Source: Brevibacillus_D fluminis_A
GTDB taxonomy: Bacteria; Bacillota; Bacilli; Brevibacillales; Brevibacillaceae
Length of the DNA stretch: 64,000 bases
Reading direction: 5' to 3'
Assembly (NCBI RefSeq): GCF_052072235.1
Contig: NZ_CM125436.1
Location: 1,234,001-1,298,000 of the forward strand
Below the pieces are notes generated by a model, which did no database searches, had not been told where the DNA came from, and saw only the letters and a program-made list of their open reading frames with translations. How positions within the stretch are numbered: position 1 is the first letter of the stretch; the number at the start of each line of letters is the position of its first letter. Below, piece after piece: positions 44,486-53,693 of this stretch. A program made the position numbers and the translations under genes.

Positions 44486-45586
44486 ATGCAAGACGAAGTC
44501 TTCATGCGCCTGGCGCTGGACATGGCAAAAGGCGCAGCAGGACAAACCAGCCCTAATCCGATGGTGGGCAGCGTTGTAGTGAAAAACGGTGAGATCGTCG
44601 GGATGGGCGCCCATTTGAAGGCAGGCGAACCCCATGCAGAGGTTCATGCGCTGCGGATGGCAGGGGAAAAAGCCGCTGGTGCCACGATCTATGTGACGCT
44701 GGAGCCGTGCAGCCATCATGGGCGAACACCGCCGTGCGCAGATGCCATCGTGGCGACAGGCATTTCTCGTGCCGTCATCGCCACGCTCGACCCGAACCCG
44801 TTGGTGGCAGGACGAGGTGTGAACAAGCTGAAGGAAGCTGGCATCGAGGTGACGGTCGGGGTGCTGGAAAAGGAAGCCTGCACGCTAAACGAGGTGTTCT
44901 TCCATTACATCAGCACGGGACGTCCGTTTGTGACCGTCAAAACGGCGATGTCGCTGGATGGCAAAATCGCCGCCAAAACAGGCCACAGCCAATGGATCAC
45001 GGGGGAGGCGGCACGGCGGGAGGTGCATCAGCTGCGGCATCGGCACGATGCCATACTGGTGGGCATCAATACGGTGATCGCGGATGATCCGGAACTGACG
45101 GCCCGCTTGTATGAAACTACGCGCCAACCGGTTCGAGTGATATTGGACAGCACGCTTCGGATGCCGCCAAGCGCGCGGGTCGTAACGGACGGCAAGGCGC
45201 CGACATGGGTGTTTACGACAAGGCGCGCTCCACAGGAAAAGGTGGAAGCGATCAAGCGGTTGGGCGCGCAGGTATTCGTGCTTGACGCGCAGGTGATCGA
45301 AATCGGCATGCTGCTCGATACGCTCGGGCAAGCAGGCATCACTTCGCTCCTGGTGGAGGGAGGGAGCGGGGTGAACGGCGCCTTTTTTGACGCGCGGGCG
45401 ATCCAGAAGCTGATCAGCTATCTGGCATGCAAGCTCGTGGGCGGAGCGGCCGCACCTGTTCCGTTTGGCGGCAGCGGGATCGCCTACATGCATGAAGCGG
45501 TTTGGCTCGATGACATCGAGGTCCGGCAGGTGGATCGCCACGATTTGCGGATCAGCGGCTATCCACGGTGGGACGTGGAACAATAA
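44486..45586 (+). CDS. ribD: Bifunctional deaminase/reductase RibD
   Basis: A 366-residue enzyme for two riboflavin steps. The N-terminal zinc deaminase domain (1 to about 145) has HAEVHAL and PCSHHGRTPPCADA; the C-terminal reductase (about 148-362) begins TVKTAMSLDGKIA and uses NADPH. First gene of the FMN-controlled operon; GAAGGGGAG precedes the ATG. Confidence 0.95.
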   Translation: MQDEVFMRLALDMAKGAAGQTSPNPMVGSVVVKNGEIVGMGAHLKAGEPHAEVHALRMAGEKAAGATIYVTLEPCSHHGRTPPCADAIVATGISRAVIATLDPNPLVAGRGVNKLKEAGIEVTVGVLEKEACTLNEVFFHYISTGRPFVTVKTAMSLDGKIAAKTGHSQWITGEAARREVHQLRHRHDAILVGINTVIADDPELTARLYETTRQPVRVILDSTLRMPPSARVVTDGKAPTWVFTTRRAPQEKVEAIKRLGAQVFVLDAQVIEIGMLLDTLGQAGITSLLVEGGSGVNGAFFDARAIQKLISYLACKLVGGAAAPVPFGGSGIAYMHEAVWLDDIEVRQVDRHDLRISGYPRWDVEQ

Positions 45587-45613
45587 ACAAGAAGTGCGAG
45601 TGAGGTGTGCGGT

Positions 45614-46270
45614 ATGTTTACCGGAATAATCGAGGAAGTGGGCAGCATCGAGCGGGTCGCCGGCGGCTCCCGGGCAAGCACGCTGACGATTCGGGCCCAG
45701 ACTGTGCTTGCGGACGTTCGCTTGGGCGACAGCATCGCGGTCAATGGCGTCTGCCTGACGGTAACCTCATTTCAAGAGACACGCTTTACGGTGGACGTGA
45801 TGCCGGAAACGCTCAAACATACCAATTTGGGTGCGCTGGGGACAGGCTCACCGGTTAATCTGGAGCGCGCGCTCGCGGTTGGCAGCAGGCTCGGCGGGCA
45901 TCTCGTTTCGGGTCATGTGGATGGCACCGGCCGGATTGTCAGCCGTTCGCAAAATGCCAACGCGGTGCTCTTTCGCGTCGAAGCATCCGACGATTTGCTG
46001 CGCTACATGATTCCGCGCGGTTCGGTCACGATCGACGGCATCAGCTTGACGATTACCGAGGTGAACGACCAAGATTTTTGCGTATCGATTATTCCGCATA
46101 CGTTGGAAATGACATGCCTGAGGCAGAAACAGGCAGGCGATGAGGTCAACCTCGAATGCGATCTGATTGGCAAGTATGTCGAGCGGCTGCTGGGCGTGCG
46201 CGCCGAAAAGCCCGGGCAGGGCAAAAGCACGGGGCTGACGGCTGAATTTTTGCGTGAACACGGCTTCTGA
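45614..46270 (+). CDS. ribE: Riboflavin synthase alpha chain
   Basis: A 218-residue protein made of two lumazine-binding repeats: MFTGIIEEVG and VNGVCLTV in the first, GHLVSGHVDG and IDGISLTI in the second. It dismutates two 6,7-dimethyl-8-ribityllumazines into riboflavin. The ATG at 45614 is the family start; an earlier in-frame codon lacks spacing. Confidence 0.95.
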   Translation: MFTGIIEEVGSIERVAGGSRASTLTIRAQTVLADVRLGDSIAVNGVCLTVTSFQETRFTVDVMPETLKHTNLGALGTGSPVNLERALAVGSRLGGHLVSGHVDGTGRIVSRSQNANAVLFRVEASDDLLRYMIPRGSVTIDGISLTITEVNDQDFCVSIIPHTLEMTCLRQKQAGDEVNLECDLIGKYVERLLGVRAEKPGQGKSTGLTAEFLREHGF

Positions 46271-46317
46271 CCCATCGGGAGAGGATCGGCAAAAAGGAGT
46301 GGAAAAGGAGGAACAGC

Positions 46318-47520
46318 ATGTTCCATTCGATAGAAGAAGCATTGCAAGATTTGCGCATGGGGAAAGCCATTATCGTCGTGGATGATGAAGACCGCGAGAA
46401 TGAGGGCGATTTCGTTTGCTTGGCGGAAGCGGCGACGCCTGAAATGATCAACTTCATGGTGACACACGGCAGAGGTTTGGTTTGCGTGCCGATTACGGAA
46501 GAGCGCGCGCAAGCCTTGCAGCTGAAAACGATGGTGGACGTGAATACGGACAAGCAGGGAACGGCGTTCACCGTTTCCGTCGACGAAATCACGACGCATA
46601 CCGGCATTTCCGCACAGGAACGCTCGAAGACTGCGCTCGCGCTGATCGATGAGACGAAAGGGGCGGAAGCTTTTCGCAGGCCGGGCCATATGTTTCCGCT
46701 CATCGCGAAAAAAGGCGGCGTCCTGCGCCGTTCCGGCCATACCGAAGCGGCTGTCGATCTGGCTGTGCTGGCGGGGAGCTATCCGGCTGGCGTGATTTGC
46801 GAAATCATGAATGAGGACGGAACGATGGCGCGTTTGCCGCAGCTGACCGAAATCGCCAAGCGTTTTGACCTGAAGCTGATTTCGATCGAAGAGCTGATTC
46901 GCTACCGAACCGCCAAGGATTGCTTGGTGAAGCGGGAAGCGGAAGCGCAGCTGCCGACGGCTTACGGTGATTTCCGCATCGTCGCGTACTCCAATCTGGT
47001 GGATGACAAGGAGCATGTCGCACTGATCAAAGGGGACATTTCCCCCGATGAGCCGGTATTGGTCCGCGTTCATTCCGAATGCCTGACTGGCGATGTGTTC
47101 GGCTCGCATCGCTGCGATTGCGGCCCGCAGCTGCATGCTGCGCTCAGACAGATTGAGGAAGCGGGAAAAGGCGTGCTGTTGTACATGCGCCAGGAGGGAC
47201 GAGGCATCGGCCTGATCAACAAGCTGCGCGCATACAAGCTGCAGGAGGAAGGTCTGGATACGGTGGAAGCGAATGAAAAGCTGGGCTATCCGGCCGATCT
47301 GCGCGATTACGGCATCGGCGCGCAAATCCTCAAAGATTTGCAAGCATGCAAAATCCGCTTGCTGACGAACAATCCACGGAAAATACGCGGGATGAGCGGC
47401 TACGGTCTGGAAGTGGTGGAGCGCGTCCCGATCCAGATGCCGACGCATCGCCATAACGAAAAATATTTGCAAACCAAACATGACAAACTGGGCCATCTGC
47501 TCAGTCTGATAAAGGAGTAA
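46318..47520 (+). CDS. ribBA: RibBA: DHBP synthase/GTP cyclohydrolase II
   Basis: A 400-residue fusion. Residues 1 to about 200 make 3,4-dihydroxy-2-butanone 4-phosphate (DDEDRENEGD acidic site; THTGISAQER); residues about 205-398 are GTP cyclohydrolase II with zinc ligands in SHRCDCG and RQEGRGIG. AAAAGGAGGAAC precedes the ATG. Both committed precursors of riboflavin come from this one protein. Confidence 0.96.
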   Translation: MFHSIEEALQDLRMGKAIIVVDDEDRENEGDFVCLAEAATPEMINFMVTHGRGLVCVPITEERAQALQLKTMVDVNTDKQGTAFTVSVDEITTHTGISAQERSKTALALIDETKGAEAFRRPGHMFPLIAKKGGVLRRSGHTEAAVDLAVLAGSYPAGVICEIMNEDGTMARLPQLTEIAKRFDLKLISIEELIRYRTAKDCLVKREAEAQLPTAYGDFRIVAYSNLVDDKEHVALIKGDISPDEPVLVRVHSECLTGDVFGSHRCDCGPQLHAALRQIEEAGKGVLLYMRQEGRGIGLINKLRAYKLQEEGLDTVEANEKLGYPADLRDYGIGAQILKDLQACKIRLLTNNPRKIRGMSGYGLEVVERVPIQMPTHRHNEKYLQTKHDKLGHLLSLIKE

Positions 47521-47526
47521 TCGACA

Positions 47527-47994
47527 ATGAAAGTGTTTGAGGGACATTTAGTCGGAACCGGCTTGCGCGTCGCGATTGTCGCAGGCCGCTTCAATGAGTT
47601 GATTGTAAGCAAGCTTGTAGGCGGGGCGCTCGACGCGCTGAAGCGGCACGGTGTTGCCGATGAAGATGTGTCGCTGGCATGGGTGCCGGGGGCATTCGAA
47701 ATCCCGCTGATCGCCAGAAAAATGGCGGAATCCGGAAAGTATGATGCGGTTGTGACCCTCGGGGCGGTCATTCGCGGGTCTACGCCTCACTTTGACTACG
47801 TCTGCAACGAATGCGCGAAAGGCGTGGCGTCGATTTCGCTGGCAACGGGCGTACCGACGATTTTCGGGGTGCTGACCACAGACAACATCGAGCAAGCGAT
47901 CGAGCGCGCAGGCACGAAAGCGGGCAACAAAGGCTGGGAGGCGGCAGCTGCGGCGATTGAAATGGCCAATTTGAACAGACAACTCTCTTTGTAA
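47527..47994 (+). CDS. ribH: 6,7-dimethyl-8-ribityllumazine synthase
   Basis: A 155-residue lumazine synthase with AGRFNELIVSKLV, WVPGAFEIP and GAVIRGSTPHFDYV, and the catalytic His in the last. It normally assembles into pentamers or 60-mer capsids. Six bases after ribBA; last gene of the operon. Confidence 0.96.
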   Translation: MKVFEGHLVGTGLRVAIVAGRFNELIVSKLVGGALDALKRHGVADEDVSLAWVPGAFEIPLIARKMAESGKYDAVVTLGAVIRGSTPHFDYVCNECAKGVASISLATGVPTIFGVLTTDNIEQAIERAGTKAGNKGWEAAAAAIEMANLNRQLSL

Positions 47995-47998
47995 ATGG

Positions 47999-48039
47999 AA
48001 AAGCCCTTCCCGGACGCGAACGTTTGAGAAGGGCTTTTT
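47999..48039. terminator. Terminator of the rib operon and CDGSH microgene
   Basis: AAAAGCCCTTC pairs with GAAGGGCTTTTT around an 18-nt loop. It is symmetrical enough to end the convergent small gene on the minus strand as well. Confidence 0.85.
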
Positions 48040-48069
48040 GCCTGGGCCATAACTGTCCAGCCGATTTCC

Positions 48070-48144
48070 TTACTTGTTGTTGTGGGACCCGTCGCAATTG
48101 CCTTGCGCATTTTGGGTCTTTCCACAGGCGCATTGTTTTGCCAT
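48070..48144 (-). CDS. CDGSH-like iron-sulfur microprotein, 24 residues
   Basis: An ATG with CAGGAGGTG seven bases upstream opens a 24-codon frame ending TAA. It reads MAKQCACG, then KTQNAQGN, then CDGSHNNK. The CxC...CDGSH arrangement gives the three Cys and one His that ligate a [2Fe-2S] cluster in CDGSH (mitoNEET-like) proteins, with one residue more than usual between Thr and CDGSH. It is far shorter than known CDGSH domains, so it would be almost only the cluster-binding loop. Strong ribosome site and terminator argue it is real. Confidence 0.75.
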   Translation of the reverse strand: MAKQCACGKTQNAQGNCDGSHNNK

Positions 48145-48361
48145 GCTTGAACACCTCCTGCACTATTTTATATAGAAACGAAAGTCCCTATCCATTATAA
48201 ATAGCATTACAATTCGTAAGAGTCAACAATTCGTTTACTTGACTGAGTCGAACAGCTTTGTTACGATCGATTTGTTAATAAAAATATTTGTTTTATATGA
48301 TAAAACTCTTCAACAGAAGATATTATAGGCACTCCTATCACTCTGAAAAGAAGGTGGAAAC

Positions 48362-49132
48362 ATGGTACCATCATTGTTTTTAGCGCATGGTTCGCCCATG
48401 CTAGCCATTGAAGATACCGGATACAGCCAATTTCTTGAAAACCTTGGACAGCAAATCAAGCCGAAAGCGATCGTTATTTTTACCGCCCATTGGGAAACGG
48501 ACGTCCTCACCATTTCGTATACGAATGATGCCTATGATACCATTTATGATTTCGGCGGTTTTCCTGACGAATTGTATCGCATCAAGTATCCTGCAAAAGG
48601 CTCGGAACCAGTCGCCGAAATGGTAGAAGCCAGGTTCAAGCAAGCGGGAATCGCAGTCAGAAGAGATACGACGCGCGGTTTGGATCATGGGTCCTGGACG
48701 CTGTTGTACCGCATGTATCCAAACGCAGACATTCCCGTTGTCCAAATCTCGGTGAACCCATACCTTGCTGTCCGTGAGCAGATCAAAATCGGTGAAGCGC
48801 TCCAAGGCATTGGGAAGGAAGACATTTTGGTCATTGGCAGCGGCGTTACCGTTCATAATTTGCGCATGCTGAAATTTGGCCAACAGCACCCGGACGCGTG
48901 GGCCACAGAATTTGACGATTGGTTGATTGCGCACATTCAAAACCATGATGTCGATGCGCTCGCTGATTATGAAACCCAGGCTCCACATGCACGAATGGCG
49001 GTACCGCGAGCGGAGCATTTCGTTCCACTCTTTATCGCGATGGGAAGTGGGAACCCGGACACCAAAGCGCAAATCATTCATCGCAGCTATGATTATGGGA
49101 CGTTAAGCTATCTCAGCTTTGCATTTTCATAA
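48362..49132 (+). CDS. DODA-type extradiol dioxygenase
   Basis: A 256-residue member of the LigB/DODA family (YgiD-like). LFLAHGSPML, FTAHWET and GLDHGSWT hold the expected metal-binding histidines. It should bind Fe2+ or Zn2+ and open a catechol ring, but natural substrates of bacterial members are mostly unknown. AGAAGGTGG precedes the ATG. It is a single gene; the 48145-48361 gap before it shows no clear gene. Confidence 0.88.
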   Translation: MVPSLFLAHGSPMLAIEDTGYSQFLENLGQQIKPKAIVIFTAHWETDVLTISYTNDAYDTIYDFGGFPDELYRIKYPAKGSEPVAEMVEARFKQAGIAVRRDTTRGLDHGSWTLLYRMYPNADIPVVQISVNPYLAVREQIKIGEALQGIGKEDILVIGSGVTVHNLRMLKFGQQHPDAWATEFDDWLIAHIQNHDVDALADYETQAPHARMAVPRAEHFVPLFIAMGSGNPDTKAQIIHRSYDYGTLSYLSFAFS

Positions 49133-49267
49133 GAAATTGGATTCAGAAGGACCAGTGCCCTTGGCGTTGGCATTGAGCAGGTAGCGTTTTCGCAACGTCT
49201 GGTCTAGACGTGAGTCGGTATGCCCATACTGATGAATGAGAATGCGCATGTACAGGGAGACGTATGG

Positions 49268-50125
49268 ATGGAATCTGGTAAAATTCTGGTTACGGGTGTA
49301 ACAGGCAATGTAGCTGGCGAAATGCCACCCCTTCTTCAAAAAGCGGGCCTGCCATTCATCGCGGCAGCTCGCAACCCCGAAAAAGCGAGGGAACAGCTGG
49401 GAGGCTCGATTGAATACATCGCATTTGACTTCGAAGCACCTGAGACGTTCAGGCCCGCTTTGGAGCAATCCGATAAAGTGTTTCTCATCCGTCCACCAGC
49501 GATTTCGGATATTCGGAGGCTTGTTCCTTTTCTGACAGCATGCAAACAAGCGAAAGTTCGGCACATTGTTTTTCTTTCCTTGTTGGGGGCAGAAAAAATG
49601 CCGTTTGTTCCACATCGGAAAATTGAAGCATGCATTTTGAAAGCAGGAATACCCTACACATTTCTCAGGGCGAGCTTTTTTATGCAAAATTTGAGCACAA
49701 CCCACCGTGATGAAATCCGTAACGAGAATATGATCTATGTGCCTGCCGGGAACGGTCGCACCAGTTTTATCGATGTGCGCGATATCGCCGAGGTAGCCGT
49801 GCGAGCTTTCCATGATCCGCAACATCTGAATCAAGCCTATTCCCTGACCGGATTTGAGGCGTTGACGTACAATCAGGTCGCGGAAATTTTCAGTTCGGTA
49901 CTCGGAAGAACCATAACCTATGTCTCGCCACCACCTTCCCAATTTCGGGCACGGCTTATTGAGCGGGGTGTGCCGAAAGATATGGCGACAGTCATGGTGG
50001 GCATATATGTAACGGCGCGCATCGGCCTGGCAAAAAAAGTGACGCCGGATATTGAACGCATCCTTGGAAGAAAGCCCATTTCCATGCATACGTTTATTGA
50101 AGATTATCAGTCATGGTGGAAGTGA
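49268..50125 (+). CDS. NmrA-like NAD(P)-binding protein
   Basis: A 285-residue atypical SDR. KILVTGVTGNVAGEM is the glycine-rich nucleotide loop and RHIVFLSLLGAEK the next conserved strand. No catalytic Tyr-x3-Lys is apparent, as in NmrA/QOR2-type redox sensors and quinone reductases. The ATG at 49268 has GGGAG upstream; a longer reading is possible but less supported. It is an intact relative of the fragment at 37166. Confidence 0.83.
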   Translation: MESGKILVTGVTGNVAGEMPPLLQKAGLPFIAAARNPEKAREQLGGSIEYIAFDFEAPETFRPALEQSDKVFLIRPPAISDIRRLVPFLTACKQAKVRHIVFLSLLGAEKMPFVPHRKIEACILKAGIPYTFLRASFFMQNLSTTHRDEIRNENMIYVPAGNGRTSFIDVRDIAEVAVRAFHDPQHLNQAYSLTGFEALTYNQVAEIFSSVLGRTITYVSPPPSQFRARLIERGVPKDMATVMVGIYVTARIGLAKKVTPDIERILGRKPISMHTFIEDYQSWWK

Positions 50126-50160
50126 AAAGCCTGTTGAGGTGAAATTCAACAGGCTTTTTT
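50125..50160. terminator. Bidirectional terminator
   Basis: AAAAGCCTGTTGA pairs with TCAACAGGCTTTTTT around an 8-nt loop, between the NmrA-like gene and the convergent glycosyltransferase gene. Confidence 0.9.
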
Positions 50161-50186
50161 GCATGCTTTTTGTGCACAGCGAGGCG

Positions 50187-51359
50187 CTACCGGAAGGGTT
50201 TACGTTGGTTAGGGTTCGGTTTCCGATTCAACAAACGTTGATAGTGCCCGAGCAATGCCTGTACGGTATGGGCCCAACTGTACTTTTCCACCGCTCGCCG
50301 GCGGCCGCCAATCGACAGCCGTCCTGCGAGAGACGGCGATGCTTTCACGGCCATCATCTGTTTTGCAAAAGCGGCAGGGCTGGTGAAAGCCGATACCAAC
50401 AAGCCGCTTTTGCCATGCTCGATGATTTGCGCAATTCCCCCGCGGCGCGAAGCGATTACCGGCAGGCCAGATGCCATCGCCTCGGTATTGACCATGGCAA
50501 ACCCTTCTCGATATTGCGAGGGACAGACGAACACATCGCCCAAGTGATAAAGCTCGGCGATGCGCGCGGGCCGAATGTAGCCGGTGAATCTAATGGGCAC
50601 GCCCAATGCTTGTGACAACCGGCGCACGCGGCGGATATAAGGGCTTTGGGCAGCAACGCCGGGCCAGGAAGATCCGATGACGATCAAACGAACATTGGCA
50701 TAGCGGCGTTTGAGCAGAGCGACGGCATTGATCAGCGTATGCAGTCCTTTGCCATAAACAACTCGACCGACAAACAAAACGTTGTACGTCCCGGAAACGC
50801 CCCATCTTGCCCGCAATTGCTGCTTGAACGCTTTGGGGCGGGGACGAAACTTGAACGTGTCCACCCCAAGCCGTGCCGTGCTGAACTTATGCGCGTGGGC
50901 AGGAAAGCGCGATTTCAGCACCGCAGTAAGAAAGGAACTGACGGAAGTGATCCCGCTCGTTTGCCGCAAAATCGAAGAGGCCCGTTCCTTTGACAGTTTT
51001 GACAGAAAGGTAAGCGAGTGAAGCTGCAGCATGATCGGCGTGTGCGGGAATGCTTTCCGGACATGCGGAACGAACGTAGGGCGATTTTCGATTTGGATCA
51101 GGTTGAAGCGGAATCCTTTTACCCGGCGCAATGCTGCCTGAATGAAGGCATATCGCCCCGAAACGGGCAGACGAATAATCGTCAGCCTGCCTCCCTGCAA
51201 TCGGCTGACGGCTGGCAAGCTTGGATGGGACCGGCTGATCAGGACGACTTGATGATGCTGACTCAATCGTCGCACGATTTCGTAGATGACGGTTTCGACA
51301 GAGCCTCCCTTTATAGGAGGGACAGGCAGTTGTTCCGGAGCGATAACTAGGATGCGCAT
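50187..51359 (-). CDS. GT4-family glycosyltransferase, CotSA/spore-coat type, paralogue 1
   Basis: A 390-residue GT-B glycosyltransferase. MRILVIAPEQLPVPPIKGGS is the N-terminal Rossmann opening; FVGRVVYGKG and REGFAMVNTEAMASG are the nucleotide-sugar binding motifs of family GT4. It is clearly paralogous along its whole length to the protein at 55056. Relatives in Bacillales are spore-coat proteins (CotSA/YtcC type), and a mother-cell type promoter lies upstream. GGGGGAG precedes the ATG at 51359. Confidence 0.85.
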   Translation of the reverse strand: MRILVIAPEQLPVPPIKGGSVETVIYEIVRRLSQHHQVVLISRSHPSLPAVSRLQGGRLTIIRLPVSGRYAFIQAALRRVKGFRFNLIQIENRPTFVPHVRKAFPHTPIMLQLHSLTFLSKLSKERASSILRQTSGITSVSSFLTAVLKSRFPAHAHKFSTARLGVDTFKFRPRPKAFKQQLRARWGVSGTYNVLFVGRVVYGKGLHTLINAVALLKRRYANVRLIVIGSSWPGVAAQSPYIRRVRRLSQALGVPIRFTGYIRPARIAELYHLGDVFVCPSQYREGFAMVNTEAMASGLPVIASRRGGIAQIIEHGKSGLLVSAFTSPAAFAKQMMAVKASPSLAGRLSIGGRRRAVEKYSWAHTVQALLGHYQRLLNRKPNPNQRKPFR

Positions 51360-51392
51360 GACTAACTCCCCCTGTTGCAATCTCAATCATGC

Positions 51393-51418
51393 AGTTTATG
51401 AAAGGGGAGAAGGGAAGT
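51393..51418 (-). promoter_or_regulatory. Candidate sporulation (sigma-K/E-like) promoter
   Basis: On the minus strand AC at 51417-51418 is followed after 16 bases by CATAAACT. This resembles the sigma-K AC...CATAnnnTA and sigma-E CATACAnT patterns. The paralogous gene has the equivalent site at 56224-56248. Confidence 0.45.
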
Positions 51419-51606
51419 CCACGGACACGAATCTATTTCATTCACTTTTAATTTTTCTCATGTACAGTTACGATGACCACTCAATCGTAAATCAGGCAAA
51501 TCATCTTGTAGGCTAAAATGGGTGGAGAGTGTTCAAGATACGTACAGGGACCTTTTTCCCCAAGGTCCCTCCTTGCATGCAAACAGGAGAGAAAAGAGGT
51601 GCGGGA

Positions 51607-52284
51607 ATGCGAGTTTTACTTGCGGAAGATCAGCTCGTCCTGGGCAAAATCATTGCGCATATGCTGAAGCAAAGGGGCGGCCATGACGTCACGTGGGTAA
51701 CGGATGGGCAAGAGGCCTATAACCTGATCATCGACTCCTATTACGATGTGCTTGTCCTGGATTGGATGATGCCGCAAAAAGACGGCGTCACCTTATGCAA
51801 GGAATTGCGTGAACAAGGGTATTCGGGTGCGATTCTGCTGCTTACGGCCAAGGATACGCTGGAGGAACGGATCGAAGGGCTCGACGCAGGAGCTGACGAT
51901 TATTTGGTCAAGCCGTTTGAGCATGACGAGCTGCTCGCCCGCTTGCGTGCGCTGTCACGCCGGAATTTTGCCCCGATCCAGGAGGACATCATTGAAGTGA
52001 ATGGAATCAGACTGAACCGTTCCAAGCAATCCATCACCCGCGATGGCGAGGAGATCCAATTGACAGGAAGGGAATTTGCCTTGCTCGATCTGTTGGTGCG
52101 CAACCGGGGAACGGTGCTGACCCGCGACTTGATTCACGATCGCATTTGGGGCGGCGACATGGAGGTTGCCAGCAATTCGGTGGATGTCTACATCACGATG
52201 CTGCGCAAAAAAATCGATGCGCCGAACCAAAAAACGTTGATCCGCAGCATCAGGGGAGTGGGGTACGTCATTGAAAAATCATAA
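51607..52284 (+). CDS. Two-component response regulator, OmpR/PhoB family
   Basis: A 225-residue regulator. Receiver domain 1-120 has the acidic pocket (LAEDQ), phospho-accepting Asp in VLVLDWMMP, and KPFEHDELLARL; residues about 130-222 are the winged helix (TGREFALLDLLVRNRG). ATG 51607 follows AGAGGTG. Its last 14 bases overlap the kinase gene. Confidence 0.93.
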   Translation: MRVLLAEDQLVLGKIIAHMLKQRGGHDVTWVTDGQEAYNLIIDSYYDVLVLDWMMPQKDGVTLCKELREQGYSGAILLLTAKDTLEERIEGLDAGADDYLVKPFEHDELLARLRALSRRNFAPIQEDIIEVNGIRLNRSKQSITRDGEEIQLTGREFALLDLLVRNRGTVLTRDLIHDRIWGGDMEVASNSVDVYITMLRKKIDAPNQKTLIRSIRGVGYVIEKS

Positions 52285-53575
52285 CAAAGAGCTTTTTCGG
52301 GACACAAGGAAACGGTTGACGATCATTAATAGCGTGATGCTGATGGTCTTCCTTTTGCTGTTTATTATCGGTACGTTCGGTTTGCTCTTTTCGATTTTTT
52401 ATAACGAACAAAAACTGGAACTAAAAGCGCTTACCCAGCAAGAGGTAGAGGAGACCAAGACGAGTGCGCCGGGTGTAACGAAGCCCGATAATGCATATGC
52501 TGCCAATCAAGGGATGTATTTCAATTATTTCGTAAAAGAAAACGGAGAACTGGTGGTAGGGGACGAATTTGCACCCGAAATGCGGCAAGCGATCGTGGAA
52601 TACGTGAATGGGTGGAAGCCGAATACCGTTGAAATCAAATACAAAGCAATCGAAAACCAGAAGCAAGCAGAGTCGCACCTTTTGATTGCTGCACAAACGG
52701 TTTCTCAAAATGGCCGCATGTTGGGCACCGTTTACTTCGGTAAAGACGTTTCGTATTTGTGGAGCATGTTCACATGGCTGTTGGTCGTGTTGCTCGGGAT
52801 GACCGTGCTCTTTATGGGGGGTGCCATCGTGACCGGCCAGTTTTTGACGAGGCGCGCCATGAAGCCGATTTTGCGATCCTACGAATTGCAGCGGGATTTT
52901 TTGGCGGATGCTTCCCATGAACTGAGAACGCCGATCAGCATTTTGAAATCGGGCCTTGACCTGATTGGGCTGGAAGATGGCGACAAGCTTTCGGCATTCT
53001 CGCATGAACTCTTGCAAGACTTGCAAAAAGAAGCGAAGAGCGCGGCGAAAATGGTGGGCGATCTGTTGCTGCTCGCACGCACCGATTCCGGCGTACAGGA
53101 AATAACGATGGACACCTTTGATTTTTCCCTGATGGCGGAGCAAGTGATCCGTTCGATTCAAGGGTTTGCCCAATCGCGGCAAATCCGACTGCATTTGCAT
53201 GGGCAGGATGCCATCGTGCTGCACGCCGATCAGGAAAAGATCAAGCAGCTCTTGTATATTTTGCTGGACAATGCGGTGAAATACACGCCGGAACAAGGAG
53301 AAATAACGCTTACGACCAGGACAACGATGGTCGACCACAAGCCCAAGCTATGCATCATGGTTGAAGACACGGGGATCGGGATTGAGCCCGACCAGCTTGC
53401 CCACATTTTTCACCGGTTTTATCGCGTAGATAAAAATCGCTCCCGTCAATCAGGAGGGACAGGGTTGGGCCTTGCCATAGCCAAATGGATTATCGACGCC
53501 CACCGCGGGACCATCCACGTCGAAAGCGTGCCGGGTGTTGGCAGCTCCTTTACGGTTCTTCTGCCGCTGAAGTAA
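52271..53575 (+). CDS. Two-component sensor histidine kinase
   Basis: A 434-residue membrane kinase. Two transmembrane helices (about 18-42 and 165-187) bracket an extracytoplasmic sensor of about 120 residues. Then come the H-box ASHELRTPIS (about 213-222), N-box NAVKYT, DTGIGI and GTGLGLAIAKWI. It starts at TTG inside the response-regulator gene. The signal is unknown; the phosphoesterase gene directly downstream is a likely target. Confidence 0.92.
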   Translation: MKNHNKELFRDTRKRLTIINSVMLMVFLLLFIIGTFGLLFSIFYNEQKLELKALTQQEVEETKTSAPGVTKPDNAYAANQGMYFNYFVKENGELVVGDEFAPEMRQAIVEYVNGWKPNTVEIKYKAIENQKQAESHLLIAAQTVSQNGRMLGTVYFGKDVSYLWSMFTWLLVVLLGMTVLFMGGAIVTGQFLTRRAMKPILRSYELQRDFLADASHELRTPISILKSGLDLIGLEDGDKLSAFSHELLQDLQKEAKSAAKMVGDLLLLARTDSGVQEITMDTFDFSLMAEQVIRSIQGFAQSRQIRLHLHGQDAIVLHADQEKIKQLLYILLDNAVKYTPEQGEITLTTRTTMVDHKPKLCIMVEDTGIGIEPDQLAHIFHRFYRVDKNRSRQSGGTGLGLAIAKWIIDAHRGTIHVESVPGVGSSFTVLLPLK

Positions 53576-53619
53576 TGGAGCCGCAGGGGATGATCGGTAT
53601 TGGCGTCTCTTTTGCGTTT

Positions 53620-53638
53620 TTTTCATATGGTTTTCATA
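53620..53638 (+). promoter_or_regulatory. Candidate response-regulator binding site
   Basis: TTTTCATA is repeated exactly with a period of 11 bases (53620-53627 and 53631-53638). OmpR-family regulators bind such direct repeats on one DNA face. The site lies 56 bases before the phosphoesterase gene. Confidence 0.45.
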
Positions 53639-53693
53639 ATCGCGTGGTATCTTTGAAGTAAAAACGCCATCCGCCACGAAAGGGATTTTTTTC

